Shown: piece by piece, positions 11,640 through 22,500 of the stretch
Position numbering within the stretch: position 1 is the stretch's first letter
Layout of the letters: each line of letters opens with the position of its first letter
NCBI GenBank assembly: GCA_963575745.1
Contig: CAUYUJ010022559.1
Coordinates: forward strand, 574,105 to 638,104
Reading direction: 5' to 3'
Length of the DNA: 64,000 nucleotides
Source of the DNA: Prorocentrum cordatum
Lineage: Eukaryota; Sar; Dinophyceae; Prorocentrales; Prorocentraceae
Program-made: the position numbers and the translations under genes
The notes under the pieces: generated by a model
Databases searched by the model: none
What the model saw: only the letters and a program-made list of their open reading frames with translations
Told to the model about the DNA's origin: nothing

Positions 11640-12095
11640 GAGGAGGAACCAGAGGAGGCGAGGGGTAGAAGGATGGGGAGGGGGAGGAGGGAGGAGAGAA
11701 GGGCGGAGGGAGGAGAAGGATTAGGCGGATGAGGAAGAGGAAGGGGAAGAGGAAGAGGAAAAGGAGGAGGAGGAGGAGGAGGAGGAGGGGGGCAAACAGA
11801 CAGGCCCGAGGCCTCTTGGATGCTTCTCGGAGTCTCTTCGGATGTCTCTGGAGAGCTTCTTGGAGCCTGTCGGGGCGTGTTGGGGGCCTCTTGGCGGCCC
11901 CAAGGGACTCTTGAATCGTCTTGGGTGCCTCGGGGGGGCCTCTTAAGTCCTCTTGGTGGTCTCTTTGGAGCCTCGTGGGAGCATCTTGGGGGCATATTAG
12001 GGGCCTCTTGGGGCCTCCTGGGCGCCTCTTGGGGCCTTTTGAAGGCATTATTCTTAGTCTTGGGGGCCGTCTTGGGGCCATCTTAGAGGTGATTG
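11640..12095. repeat. GGA tract followed by GCCTCTTGGGG-type degenerate repeats
   Basis: 11680-11795 is GGA/GGGA-rich. 11815-12095 is a degenerate array of roughly 18-20 bp units such as GGCCTCTTGGGGGCCTCTTG. Similar arrays occur at 31490-31690, 33370-33600, 36930-37400 and, in reverse, 46085-46200. It reads in one frame like a Gly/Leu/Trp repeat protein, but the same pattern in several frames and both strands argues against coding. Confidence 0.7.
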
Positions 12096-12269
12096 ATCAA
12101 AGAGGGGGGGGGGACTCAAGTAGTCCCCCCCCAGGATGCCAAAATAAGCCCACAACCTGAGTCAGATCAATGACTTTGGCCATCTCGGTGAGGCCATCTG
12201 GGACGCTCTGACCCCACGCCGCCCCCCTCGTCCAGGTCCAGGGGTAGGGGGTAGGGAGAGGGGTCAAGC

Positions 12270-13700
12270 TGCCCACCCGCCCACAAGCCGTCTAGCTCAA
12301 TCCCACCCGCCCTCCCAACATATAAGTCACACCCGAGCCTGAGCACGTTCAGCGGTCGTCTTTGGATGGACAGCTACTGGTGACCAAAGCCGACCCCGGG
12401 TGCGCGACGCTTGGGCGAGGTGGGCCACGCGTGCCAAGGGCGTCACGCGCGCCAGGCTCCCCCGGGGCCCGATCGTGCCAGGAACGCCTGGTGCGCCAGA
12501 TGCGCCACGTGCTCCGAGTGTGCCACGTGTGCTGCGCACTCCAGCCGTGCCAGTTGCGCCACGTTCGGGGCACGCGTAGGGCGCGCCAGGTGCGCTTGCG
12601 CATGTGACAGCACACATCGGGAAACATGTCGGCCCCCGCATTCCTTGTCGAAAACCAATGCCCATCATTCTGTCTTGTGGGCATGCGCACAGCAGGCCAC
12701 GCGTCACCACCCCCGCCGTCCCTGTCAAAAAAACCATATGACCGTGATCGTGGGATGGCCGCACACGATACATATTTAGCCGCGATGTGCATGTTGTATT
12801 GTTTTTTGTCAGGGGTGGTAGCCCTGCGCACAGCAGGGAACATGTTGACACCCGCGCCGACCCTGACAAAAACAAGACAAAGTGCTCGCGGGCCTCACGA
12901 ACATAACTCAAGACTTTGCCCCAAAGTGTACTTTGCATTGTTTTGTGGCAGGGATGGTGGGGGGCGCATCGGGTTGGCCGCGCATGCTCCCAATGTGGAG
13001 GCATAGTGCGGCTTGTATTTTTTTGACATGGATGGTGGGGGGCAGGCCCGCATGGAGTCGGCATGGTTCCGGGTTGGCCGCCGGCCGAGTGGGGGAGTGG
13101 GCAGTGATCAAGACACCTTCACCGCCCGCAAGCCGTCTCGCTCACTCCCAACCGCCCTCCCAACACAGAAGTAGCACCCGAGCCGCAGCGTGTTCAGCGG
13201 TAGTCTTTAGATGGGCAGCTAATAGGAACCAACACAGACCCCATGTGCGGAACGCTGAGGTCAGATGCGCCAGGCGCGCTAGATTCGCCAGGCACCCCTG
13301 TGACCCAAGCGTGCCAGGCACGCCTGGTGCGCCAGATGCGCCACGTGATCCACGTGCGCCATGTGTGCCGCATGCTCCAGCCGCGCCAGGTGCGCCACAT
13401 TCGGGGCGCGCGCATAGTGTGCCAGGTGCGCCTGCGCAAGTGGCCGTACACATCGGGAAACGTGTCGGCCCCCACTGCTCTTGTCGAAAACCAGTGCGCA
13501 TTCGCGGCGGGTGTGGCCATCATAGCGTCTGGTATGACTGCACATAGCAGGCAATATGCCAGCACTCCCGCCGTCTCAGTCCAAAACCAATGCGCAGTGA
13601 TCGCGGGGGGCCCGCGCATGATCCAGATTTTGCCTCGATGTGAATTTCATATTGTTGTTTGAAAGGGGTTATGGCCCTGCGCACAGCAGGCAATAGGCAG
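12270..13700. repeat. Tandem segmental duplication, unit about 840 bp
   Basis: A block starting near 12280 (CAAGCCGTCTAGCTCAATCC, CACGTTCAGCGG, GCGCCAGG repeats, then TCGAAAACCA and GCGCACAGCAGG) recurs from about 13125 (CAAGCCGTCTCGCTCACTCC) with the same order of landmarks and many substitutions. Each unit contains its own sub-array of TGCGCCA(G/C)GTGCGCCA-type motifs (about 12425-12600 and 13265-13420). GCGCACAGCAGG also recurs at about 12680, 12825 and 13680. No ORF shows family similarity. Confidence 0.8.
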
Positions 13701-13739
13701 AAAGCGCGCCAGTGGACGACCCTGAATACACAAAAGAGG

Positions 13740-14110
13740 GGGTGTGCTCGCAGAGCCCACCCCCCCTGCCCTCGAGGGGGGGGTGAGATTTTCGACCCCC
13801 CCCTCCCTCCCCCTCTTGGCGCTGGAAAAGGGAGGGGGTTCGAACCACCCCCTCCCCCCCTGTGCGCCGAACAGGGGGCCTACTAGAGGGCCTCTCCCGC
13901 AAGGGGGGTCGGGACAGTGAGTAGTGAGTAGAGAGTAGTGAGTAGTGAGTAGTGAATAGTGAGTAGTGAGTGGATAGTAGCGAGTAATGCGGGGTGAGGA
14001 GTGAGTAGTGAGTAGCGTGCAGTAAGTAGTGAGTGGTGAGGAGTGAGTAGCTCTCTCCCCGCACCCTCCCCCTCCTCCCCCTCCCCCCCTATAACGCCCG
14101 CTATCGCCGC
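13740..14110. repeat. C/G-rich stretch and (AGTAGTG)n array
   Basis: About 13916-14050 is a degenerate 7-bp array, GTAGTGAGTAGTGA. The flanks are runs of C or G with CCCCTCC motifs. There is no coding signal. Confidence 0.9.
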
Positions 14111-14639
14111 GAATGAAAGAATCTCTCGAGTGGAGGCTCGAGGGGCAAGCTTTTGGACGTCCTTTGACACTGCTTGGGCCTCCGTGGGGGTTCTCGTCAC
14201 CACGGCTGGATTTCTTTCTCGGAACTCCGGTCAAACCTCCACGCGAGATGGGGGAACGATTTTGTAAGATCACCATCGGGAAAGGGGATCGTGAGGGAAA
14301 GGGGCCTCAAGTCTGTCGCCGTCGCAGGACTCAGCTTCTCTCTTGGCCATCAGGCGGGCGATGCTGCTCCCAGAATCCCCGAGTTCCCCCCGACACCCTT
14401 CAAAGAGGAGAGGGTGGGTGGCGTGGCGAGGTTCGGAAGGAGTTCGGGACACGCAGATGGGGACTCCTGTGCACGCCTTTTCGGTTGTTGCAAAGACGGC
14501 GGAGGGGGGCTCTGGGTAAGAAGGGAGGGGAGGGGGGGAGGGGGGGGGCGGCAGAATGCCACGGCAGTGACCTGGCCTGAAGCTAAGAAGTAAGACGGCC
14601 TCAGCACCCCCCGTCAGTATGGACCGAGCATTTACTCAA

Positions 14640-14977
14640 AATCCTTTATTAATCGTCCCCCAGGTCCAGTTTTTTAAGGCGCCCTTTTTGTACCTGGGGG
14701 GTCCGCTTTGTTAGGGCGCTTTCCTTGGATTGGAGCTTAGGGGGTCCCGTTTATTAGGGCGCTCCGTCGAAGAAGGAGGTTCGGAATATCAGGTCGCATT
14801 TGGAGGGGGGTCTGGTTTTTTAGGGGGGTCGATTATCAACGGATTTGGAGTACAGGGACCTCCATGAGGCCTTTTTCGCTTCTCCTGCGGTCTCCCGGAG
14901 GGGGGGTCCCCCCGCGGCCACGGCCCCATGCAGCGCCCGGCATGGACGGTACCCGCCGCCGCCGCCGCCGATCTCGT

Positions 14978-15012
<35 letters not shown>

Positions 15013-15060
15013 TCGACGACGACGACGACGACGACGAGAGGCACGCAAGTGCGGCGGCGC
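14640..15060. repeat. Degenerate TTAGGGCGC units and CGC/CGA microsatellite
   Basis: About 14640-14830 repeats (T)TTTTAAGGCGCCC, TTGTTAGGGCGCT, TTATTAGGGCGCT and TTTTTTAGGGGGG at irregular 40-60 bp spacing. About 14950-15045 is a CCG/CGA microsatellite. These are not telomeric repeats, because the spacing and unit are wrong. Confidence 0.6.
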
Positions 15061-15199
15061 GGCCTGCCCGGCCACTGTGGGGTGCGACGCAGCCCAGGAC
15101 CCGCGCGCCTCCGCGTCCGTCCCCCGTCCGGCGGCGGCGGCGGCGTCGTGGTCGAGGCCCCTGGGGAGGCGCTCGGAGGAGCTCGTCCTGGAGTCTGAA

Positions 15200-16010
15200 G
15201 CTCCTCCAGGCCCTGAGATCCTGGCGCCGCAATGTGTTCCCACCGGGCGATTCTGTTTCAGGACCCTCACGGATCGATCTGGTTCGAGAAATGATGCCAG
15301 AAGATGGCGTCGAGGGCTCCAGTCGAGATGCTTGGCGGCGATGCTGCAATCTTCTGGTGACTTCGGATCTGAGGAGCGCCTCGGGGAACTTGTCCTGATC
15401 AGGGGCCCCGGAGCCAAGGGTGTGCGAGTCGTGCACGGCCCTGCCAGATCCGGCGGGCAGAACGACGAGCGGAACGGAGAGTGTTTCGAACCGCGGCTGG
15501 AGCTTCCTCGAGCCAACGTCTTGGTGGAGTTGCCAACACGTGCTCTTTCGCGTGGAGGGCCCAGGGTCCAGGCCCCTCGAAAGGAGCCAGAGCCTGCAAC
15601 GGAACATCCCGTTCCATCGCCCATGCCTCGGCGATGCTGCGCGATCTAGGGTCCGATCTGCCCCGTCCCAGCGTCACAGGTGCATCGGCGATGCGGTGCG
15701 GCGCGATCTTCTGGCCCCGTCCCCTGAGATTCGACGTCTCGAAAAAGAGCACCACGCTGGAAAGCTGTTCAACAAACATCGGCCGGAGCCGGATCGATCC
15801 GTGAGGGTCTCGGGGCCCGAGGCGAGGCAGAGTTGCCAGTTGAGCGAAGCCAAAAACGGGGTCGTCTTCGTCGACATTGGCGCGTAAGCTGCCCGCGGAA
15901 GGTCGCGCGTAAGTGCCCTCGTCTCGAATACAGCGGGCTGCGCCAGCGGTCCGCGCAAGCTGCGGCGAAAGGTCGCTGAGCCATCTCGCGTAGGACCCGT
16001 TTTTGATCGT
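15200..16010. repeat. Dispersed repeats with GGATCGATCCGTGAGGGT and CATCGGCGATGCGG modules
   Basis: Both orientations of a dispersed family appear: CCCTCACGGATCGATCTGG at about 15262 and GGATCGATCCGTGAGGGTCT at about 15790. About 15625-15720 contains GCCTCGGCGATGCTGCGCGA and GTGCATCGGCGATGCGG, related to the CATCGGCGATG clusters at 26270-26385 and 44265-44330. There is no gene. Confidence 0.6.
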
Positions 16011-16964
16011 CGCTCAGCTGAGTCTAATCGGAGACTGGAGCACATGATACCAGTGCCCGGCTGTTTTTCAATCTCTGGACTTTTTGAAGGTCGGGGACGA
16101 CGTCGGGGGTGGTGTGGTGTATATGTTTACCCCCTTTTGCTGGGGAAGCAACGAAACATCCATACACCGGGATCCGATCCGCTTTCCTGTGCGAATTCCA
16201 GCGCGGGCCGGAAACAGCGTCGGTGTACAGAACTCGGCTCCTTACATGAACTGCGGCGCCAGGGTCCTCAGGGGCTGCTCTGGGCCCCCTCGCGAGGTCT
16301 CCCTGGGGATGCGTTAGGGCAGCCCTCGGGTCGGAGGTGTGGCCTCGAGGCAACACAGACCCAGACCTCCTCAGACTCGAGCCATGGAAACAGCATGACA
16401 AGCGGTTTCTCGTCATTGTCCGTCTTCTGAGGGCCCTTGCCGTGCCTCGGAACATTCAAAAACAACGACTCAGGATGAAAGACTGGTCCCAGGGAATGGG
16501 TCGAGACCTCTGGGGGTCGACGTTATGAGCAAATCATGGCGTCGGGGGCCTGGGGACTCGGATTACGGCGCGTGGATTCGCGACGGGTCTCGCTGCCATA
16601 CAGCATCGGCCAGCCCCGCCACCCAAACGGGCGGCACTGGCGCCGTTTCTAGGGGTGCCTTCCCCGATCCATGGATCTGGCGACCGCGCACCAGATCTGC
16701 GTGCCCCTAGTCCATGTTAGCTCGGGTATAGCCAGGACCCCGGGTAAGGGGACCCGGTTAGTGGTAGGGCCCTGGGGCCCCTTGGCCAGATTCACTAAAC
16801 CAGGTTTGCCGTGACCGGTGTTTTTTCGGGTGACGGCAGTTCCGGTTAGTGGAAATCGGACGGGGGGGTGCCCCCAGTACAGATCACTAAACCAGGTTCC
16901 ACTAAACCCAGTTTTATTAACGCCCGATTAGCGTCCGTACGACTGTCTCGGGACGATGGAAATT

Positions 16965-17300
16965 GGTACCAAACGTATGTACAAAAACCGGCAGCAGTCA
17001 CTGTTCATTCTGAGCAGAACTCGCTGTCGGCGTCGCCGTGGTCGTTACCCATTTGGAACACGAGCTCGCCTGCCCAACAGCGGCCGCTGTCGGTTTTCGG
17101 GAACATTTGTTGTTGGACACCGTGCCCGTACCCATTTCGGGAGTCAAAATTATCGGGGGCGTCTGGGAGGGGGTGATGGCTAGGGGAAGGGTGGATCTCA
17201 TGGCGGGGGCCATGACATCTCCCTGGATGTCGTGACCCCCGCTTTTCATTTCTCCACACGTCCCTTGGTCTCCCCCCCTCGTCTGCGCACATGCATCGGG
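16965..17300. repeat. Copies of TIR families P and E
   Basis: About 16965-17140 matches 56577-56728 (family P) in TTGCCCAACAGCGGCCGCTG-like text, AACATTTGTTG and CCGTGCCCGTACC. About 17155-17290 matches family E (GGGGGCGTCTGGGAGGGGG, ATGGCGGGGGCCATGACATC). 16010-16960 holds further dispersed repeats (about 16465-16527, 16790-16925) and no supported gene. Confidence 0.6.
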
Positions 17301-18029
17301 TCCTGATGCTCACCCGAATCTGGAAGATTGGTTCCCGTCAGTGGGACAACCTTGAGGCGCGCCCGGGTGGAGAAATCTTCGTACTCGAGCTACCGAAGCG
17401 AGCAGCAACCTGCGCCTGCTCCCGCCCAACTTGCAGTACCTGAAGCGGGCCGGCACCGGGAGGGAGGAGGAGGTGGAGGAGGAGAGGGAGACAGGAGGCT
17501 TGACCACCTGATGATCGTATCCCAGGGGCACGAGGGTCGTCCAAAACCGTCCTATGAGGCTCGCCTTGTTGTTAAACCTCTTCACATATTGCAGAGGCCT
17601 TCTGGCTTGTGGCTGGTTCTACCGACCCTGAACATGGGCCCTCGTGGGCCCAGCGCCCAACGTTGGTCCCAGTTGGCCACAGGTTGGCCAGACGCTGCTC
17701 CGATATGGCCCCGGTGGGCGCTGCCTCTCTAAGGGTACAGCGAAGACCAAGCGACAACGAAAAAACACTGCTCAGGTCGGGCCCTCGACTGGAACGGAGG
17801 CAGGATCTGCCCGCCCAGGCCCGCGCTTGCAGCAGGCAGCAACAGACCCACGGCAGCATCACCGGAGCCTCACGATCGCTCCCCGCCCTGCTCCCTCGGA
17901 GGCCAGCAGCGTGTGCAGATCGAGCCCTTGGGGAGCTCTGTCGCATCCGCCCAGACTCGAGCCCCCGGGGCGCGGGGCGCGCCCACCCCGCCTGGTGCGC
18001 CGCCGGGTCCGCCGCGCGGGGGGGCCGCC

Positions 18030-18110
18030 ATGTTCTCGAGCGCGGGCTCCAGCGCGGCGGGCTTTGGCGGCGGTGGCCCGATGGAGAGCACCACGAGGCC
18101 CGGAGGAGGA
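18030..18110 (+). CDS. Candidate first exon, Gly/Ser-rich N-terminus
   Basis: GCCGCCATG at 18024-18032 opens a GC3-rich frame reading MFSSAGSSAAGFGGGG, then PMESTTRPGG, up to about 18108. The codon use is like that of the confident exons. Short Gly/Ser-rich N-termini of this type occur in replication protein A 32-kDa subunits, among others, but I could not find the following OB-fold exon. Function is therefore unassigned. It could be the start of a gene whose other exons I missed in 18.1-19.5 kb, or a chance open stretch. Confidence 0.25.
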
Positions 18111-18339
18111 GAAAGGCGCCGATCTCGCCAGCCTTGCCCGGTGGCCGCGACCGCTTGCAAGCCCTTACCCCCGCGGGGGTCCAGTCGTCGCTGGGGTATC
18201 GGACCCCCCAGCTTCTGACCCCCAGCCAGGTTTTTTTTCTTCTTTTTTTATAAATCTGACCTGCAGGGTAAGGTTCACATGTGGTTGCCTATCGGTTTCG
18301 CCTTCTCGGGGCTTCGCACCCTGGGCGAGGTGCGAGGAG

Positions 18340-18500
18340 TGCAGTCGAGTTGGACGAGTAGATCGACCCTACCAGAGTGTACCCTGTGTGTCCTCTGTTT
18401 CGCTGCCCATGCCCTCTACATTCATATGGCAATGTGGCCCTCGGAGGGAGTTTGTGTCCTTTCGCGTGCCCTCTCCAGTCAAGCTCGACTGTAGCGGTAT
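18340..18500. repeat. Dispersed repeat shared with 24060-24365
   Basis: TAGATCGACCCTACCAGAG and, further on, GCCCATGCCCTCTACATTC, TATGGCAATGTGGCCCTCGG and CCAGTCAAGCTCGACTGTAG are matched near 24065-24360 by CAGGTCGATCCTGCCAGAG, GTGCCTCCTGCATTCCTG, GGCAGTGTGGCGCTCGG and CCAGTCGAGTCCGACTGTAG. The order is conserved. Confidence 0.65.
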
Positions 18501-18576
18501 TGGTACCTTGCTTGGAGTTCCCCGAGAGGTTGGCGCCCGGCCGCGGGGATGGGTGCTGCGACCAGGAGAGCCGGTG

Positions 18577-18801
18577 TTGGGGGGCGTCCAGGAGTGGGGG
18601 TAAGGACCAGGAGGGTGGTGGTGGATTTCTTGGTCAGGGCCATGATGTCTCCCCAGATTTGATGGCCTCCGTCTTCTTCTTCTTCTTCTTCTTCTTCTTC
18701 TTCTTTGATAACGTCCCTTGAGCTCCCCTGGGCCGCTCACGTGCCTCGGGCCACGATTCGCTATCCCGCCTCTTCGGCGCCCCTCCTGGTTGGACGCCCC
18801 C
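18577..18801. mobile_element. TIR element family E
   Basis: The left end is GGGGGGCGTCCAGGAG (18580 on) and the right end is its inverted match TTGGACGCCCCC (18790-18801). The body has GGGCCATGATGTCTCCCCAG, a TTC microsatellite (about 18672-18705) and GGGCCGCTCACGTGCCTCGG. Copies sharing the body lie at about 50700-50856 (complete right end CTTGGACGCCCCC), 17155-17290 and 47695-47830. The length of about 160-225 bp varies with the internal microsatellite. Confidence 0.7.
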
Positions 18802-19246
18802 GGAGGACAGCCGATGGGGCGGGACAAGGGGCATGTGCTTCAGGCCAGAGGCCGTAGAGCCGAATTGGTCGCACGTGGGCGCCGGCAACGGTGGCTACGA
18901 GAAGGCACCGGGCGTCTCGCAATGGGGTTCGGGCCACGGTGGCGATCCAGGGTTGCAGGACGAGGGCCCTAAAGGGGCCGCCTGGGGTAGCGACGATGCA
19001 CGAGAGGTGCATCTTTCTCCCCCCCCGTCCAGTGCCCCCCATCAAGGTAGACGAAAAGGACGAAAAGCGGCATAAGCACACAGCCAACCCTCACAGGAAG
19101 GATGCGCAATTTTCCAAGGTTGCCCTTTCATCCTTTCCCTTCGGCCCATCATTGGCCGCTTTCGCTGGCCGCGCCCCGCTCGCAAAGTGTCGACATGGCC
19201 TTCCCGGGCTCCTGCATCCTCACCGCGAATCCTTTTAACTGTAATC

Positions 19247-19394
19247 CTTCTGAGCTTCGCGCGGGTTTCTCGCATCGGCGCTGGGTCCCCTGATGGCGCC
19301 TCGGCGCCGCCCCTGGCGCGCTCCGCGCGCCAGGGAGAGGGTGTCCAGTGCCGATCCGAGAAAGCGTGAGAGAGCCGTGCGCACCTCCGGAGGT
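19247..19394 (+). mobile_element. Introner element family A, copy 3
   Basis: The arms TCTGAGCTTCGCGCGGGTTT and GCGCACCTCCGGAGGT are imperfect. The central block GCGCCTCGGCGCCGCCCCTG is typical. It lies 178 bp before the start codon of the membrane-anchored cysteine-rich gene, so it could be a 5'-UTR intron, but no boundary can be proved. Confidence 0.65.
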
Positions 19395-19571
19395 TGTTGG
19401 GCTCATGCAGCCCTTGCTCTTCTTTCGGGGGAACGCAAGACTCGAGCAAGCCGGAGCTCGGGTTCGCCGACGTCTTTTGACGAGCGCGTCCTGGATTTTG
19501 ACGGTCCAGTTTTCGTGGGACGGTTGCAGCGGGAACTCGCGTCCAATTTCAGACGGGGTCTCGTCATTTCC

Positions 19572-22500
19572 ATGATGGCCCCGTCGGGCCAACCCGAGTC
19601 CCCCGCACCAGAGCCTTACGTCCCCCCCCCATTCTTCGAGGTAGAGACATACAACTACGTCGGCGAGGGCGCCGGCTCCTACGCCAAGGACGCCTTGGGC
19701 CAGCACGTCGTCTACGGGTGGCGGCTGCGGAGCTGCTGCCTCTTCCTCCTGTGCAGCGCCGTGCTGCTGGCGCTCTGCGTGGTCCTCGCCCCCTGGCTCG
19801 AGGCCCTCTGGACAGACGTGCTGCCGGGCCTGCTGCCAGGCGCAGGGGTCCGTGGCTCAAGTCTGGGCGTGTCCCTTCTGCAGGAGGAATATCAGTATCC
19901 CAGGATAGTCCAGAAGTAGTCTGGGGACGATGTTTAGACCGTCTCTGACTATTTTGAAGCTTTTGTTGATACTATATCTTATGTTTCCTCCAAAATCCCC
20001 CTGCACGGGGGCATGCCCGACCTCATGCCAGGAGCAGGGCCAGAAGGCGACGGCATCATCAATCCCGCCGCGGGCCAGAGCGGCAGCCTCACGGGGAACG
20101 CCACGCAGGGCCTCCAGGATCGGCGGCTCACCAACATACTAATCTTATGTGTTCGTCGCCTCCCCCCCAGGGGGCGACGTGCGCACCGGGAAATCTTCCA
20201 GTAGATTCGTCGCGGCGGGCGTTTTATGGCCGTACCGCTCGAGAAACGACATACTACAAGATGGGTATACTATTTGTTCCGGTCGGACGCGCGCCTCCAA
20301 GGAAAACACATAGCACCAGTATGTTTTTGTGCGTCCCACAGGACGGCGTCGGAGGTGGCAGCACGGGTGTCTGCACCGCTGCCGGGAAGGACTGCAGCAG
20401 CACAAAGTGCTGCATCAACCAGTCGATGAGGTGCTTCGAGAAGAACCAGCACTGGGCGGGATGCAGGGCGTCGTGCAGCCCAGGCATATTCCTGGAGGAC
20501 CCGCCGCAGCACAGGACCCGCTGGAACTGCCTGCTTGTCGACAGCAAAGGCGCTCAGGGCCTCCTCGATGGCCCTGGCAGCACGGCCACCTTGCCCGCGA
20601 CCGCTCCGTCATCGACTCCGTCGCCTTTCGAGCCGTGGCCGAAGGTTCGAAGACCAGATAAAGAATAAGCATAAGCTGTCCGATCTCCGCACGGATCTCT
20701 TGGATCGGCGCTGGGCCCCCTCTGTGGCGCGCGGAGCGCGCCAGGGGCGGCGCTGGAGGCGCCGCCAGGAGGCCCAGCGCCGATCCATGAAAGCCGCGCG
20801 GAGTTCTGATAGTTTCTGCTTGTGCAGATGTCAATATTCCCTACCTAGGCTCTGCCTAGAAGGGTTCTTACCGTCTAGCTTAAAGGTGCTGGGCAGTGGA
20901 GCCCGCCCCGGGCGGTTCCCCCGGCATCCGCCGCGCGGTTCCCCCAGTTACGTCCCTTTAGCTTAGCATTGCTTATCTCATCTTAGCTTAGCTTATTTCA
21001 TCTTAGCTTAGCTTAGCTTCATCTGAGCTCAGGTTTATCTTAGCTTAGCTTACCTTAGCCGCCAGTTTAGTTTTCTGTTCGGGTAATTCGCATGGGTGTA
21101 ATTCCCTACCTGGGCTCTGCCTAGAGGGTTAGCTTAGCTTAGCTTAGCTTAGCTTAGCTTAACATAGCGCAGCGCTGCATTAGCATAGCATCGCATAGCA
21201 TAGCATAGCATATCATAACATAGCCAAGCATAGCATAGCATAGCATAGCATAGCATATCGCAACATAGCATAGCATGCCATAGCATATCATAGTATAGCA
21301 TAGCGCAGCTTAGCATATCATATCACATCATAGCATATCATAGCTTAGCATAATACAGCGCATAATTACACAGCATAGCATAGCATAGCATAGCATAGCA
21401 TGGCATGGCATAGCATAGCGCAGCATAGCATGGCATGGCATGGCATAGCATAGCATAGCAACTAATGCTGCTTTCCTAGGGGCTCCAACTTCTAGGTAGG
21501 GTCGCACTGGGGTAATTCCTCTTAAGGTGCTCGCGGAGGGCGATGACTGCCTCCTCGACGGCAGCGCCGGCACGTGCGCCGCGGGGCTGACGTGCAGTCC
21601 CGGGCTGGGGAACCCGACGTGTATGAGGGATATGATTGCCTCGACTCCAGCGAGCGAGGCTGCCCCCGATGCTCCGGTGGAGACCGCCACTACTCCCGAC
21701 AAGGTGCTCGGACGACGACGAGCCCCAAAAAGGCACGGATGCCACTGCCGTTCCCTCGTTTTCGCTTTTGGGGGCCTCTTGGGCGGCCCTCGTCGCCACG
21801 ACTGGAGTCGCTTCGAGTTTCTGGCCCGAGCGCATCCAGGAGAGGCCCCCGGCAGTAAGGGGGTGTGAGTGCTTCTTTTTTTAAAAGGTGACCACGAAGA
21901 CGACCGAGGACGTCACAGTAGGGGAGAAGACGCTGATGTTGGAACAGACGATTGGCATTGTCGTCGGGAGCACTGTCACCATCAGCAGCGCTGGGGTTTC
22001 AGAAAGCGGGACTATTGCTGGACTGGAAGACGGAGTGATTACTCTCGAGAACCCTTGGGCTAATTCTTACCCGTCCGGCTCTGACATCGTCATTGTGCAG
22101 CAGGAGGACGACGCCGTGGATGATGATTCTGGCATCGAGCCTGGCTTCCAGAAGTCCAATCACTTCACCACGGTGAGGGGCGCGATCCCAGCAGGGGTGA
22201 CCGAGCTCCCAGTCTTGACGTACAGGGGGTTCGCCGTCGGCGACAGCATCCTCATTGAAAACCTCGGCGCGCCCCCTGGCGAGCAGAAGGAGATCACCGC
22301 CGTGAGCAAAACGGCGGATGAACCCAAGCTCGTTGTTCGCACGCCCACCGGGCAGGCCTACGCTGGAGAGGCGAGAGTCACGCTGCTGGGGTCGCAGGCG
22401 ATGCCGGAGCTCGCACAAGACAGGGCGATGGCATTCGAAGATGGGCTCGACCTCCCAACGTCCCCCACTGAGGACGCCGAGGCGGGCATGATGCCGATGG

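Noticed and set aside
11815-12160. Gly/Leu/Trp repeat protein
   Set aside because: The degenerate GGCCTCTTGGGG array is open in more than one frame and recurs in intronic regions.
14640-14830. Telomere-like TTAGGG repeats
   Set aside because: Units are TTAGGGCGC-like at 40-60 bp spacing, not a tandem TTTAGGG or TTAGGG array.
17970-18110. Firm call of replication protein A 32-kDa subunit
   Set aside because: Only a short Gly/Ser-rich start is visible, without any OB-fold sequence; listed as an unassigned candidate exon instead.
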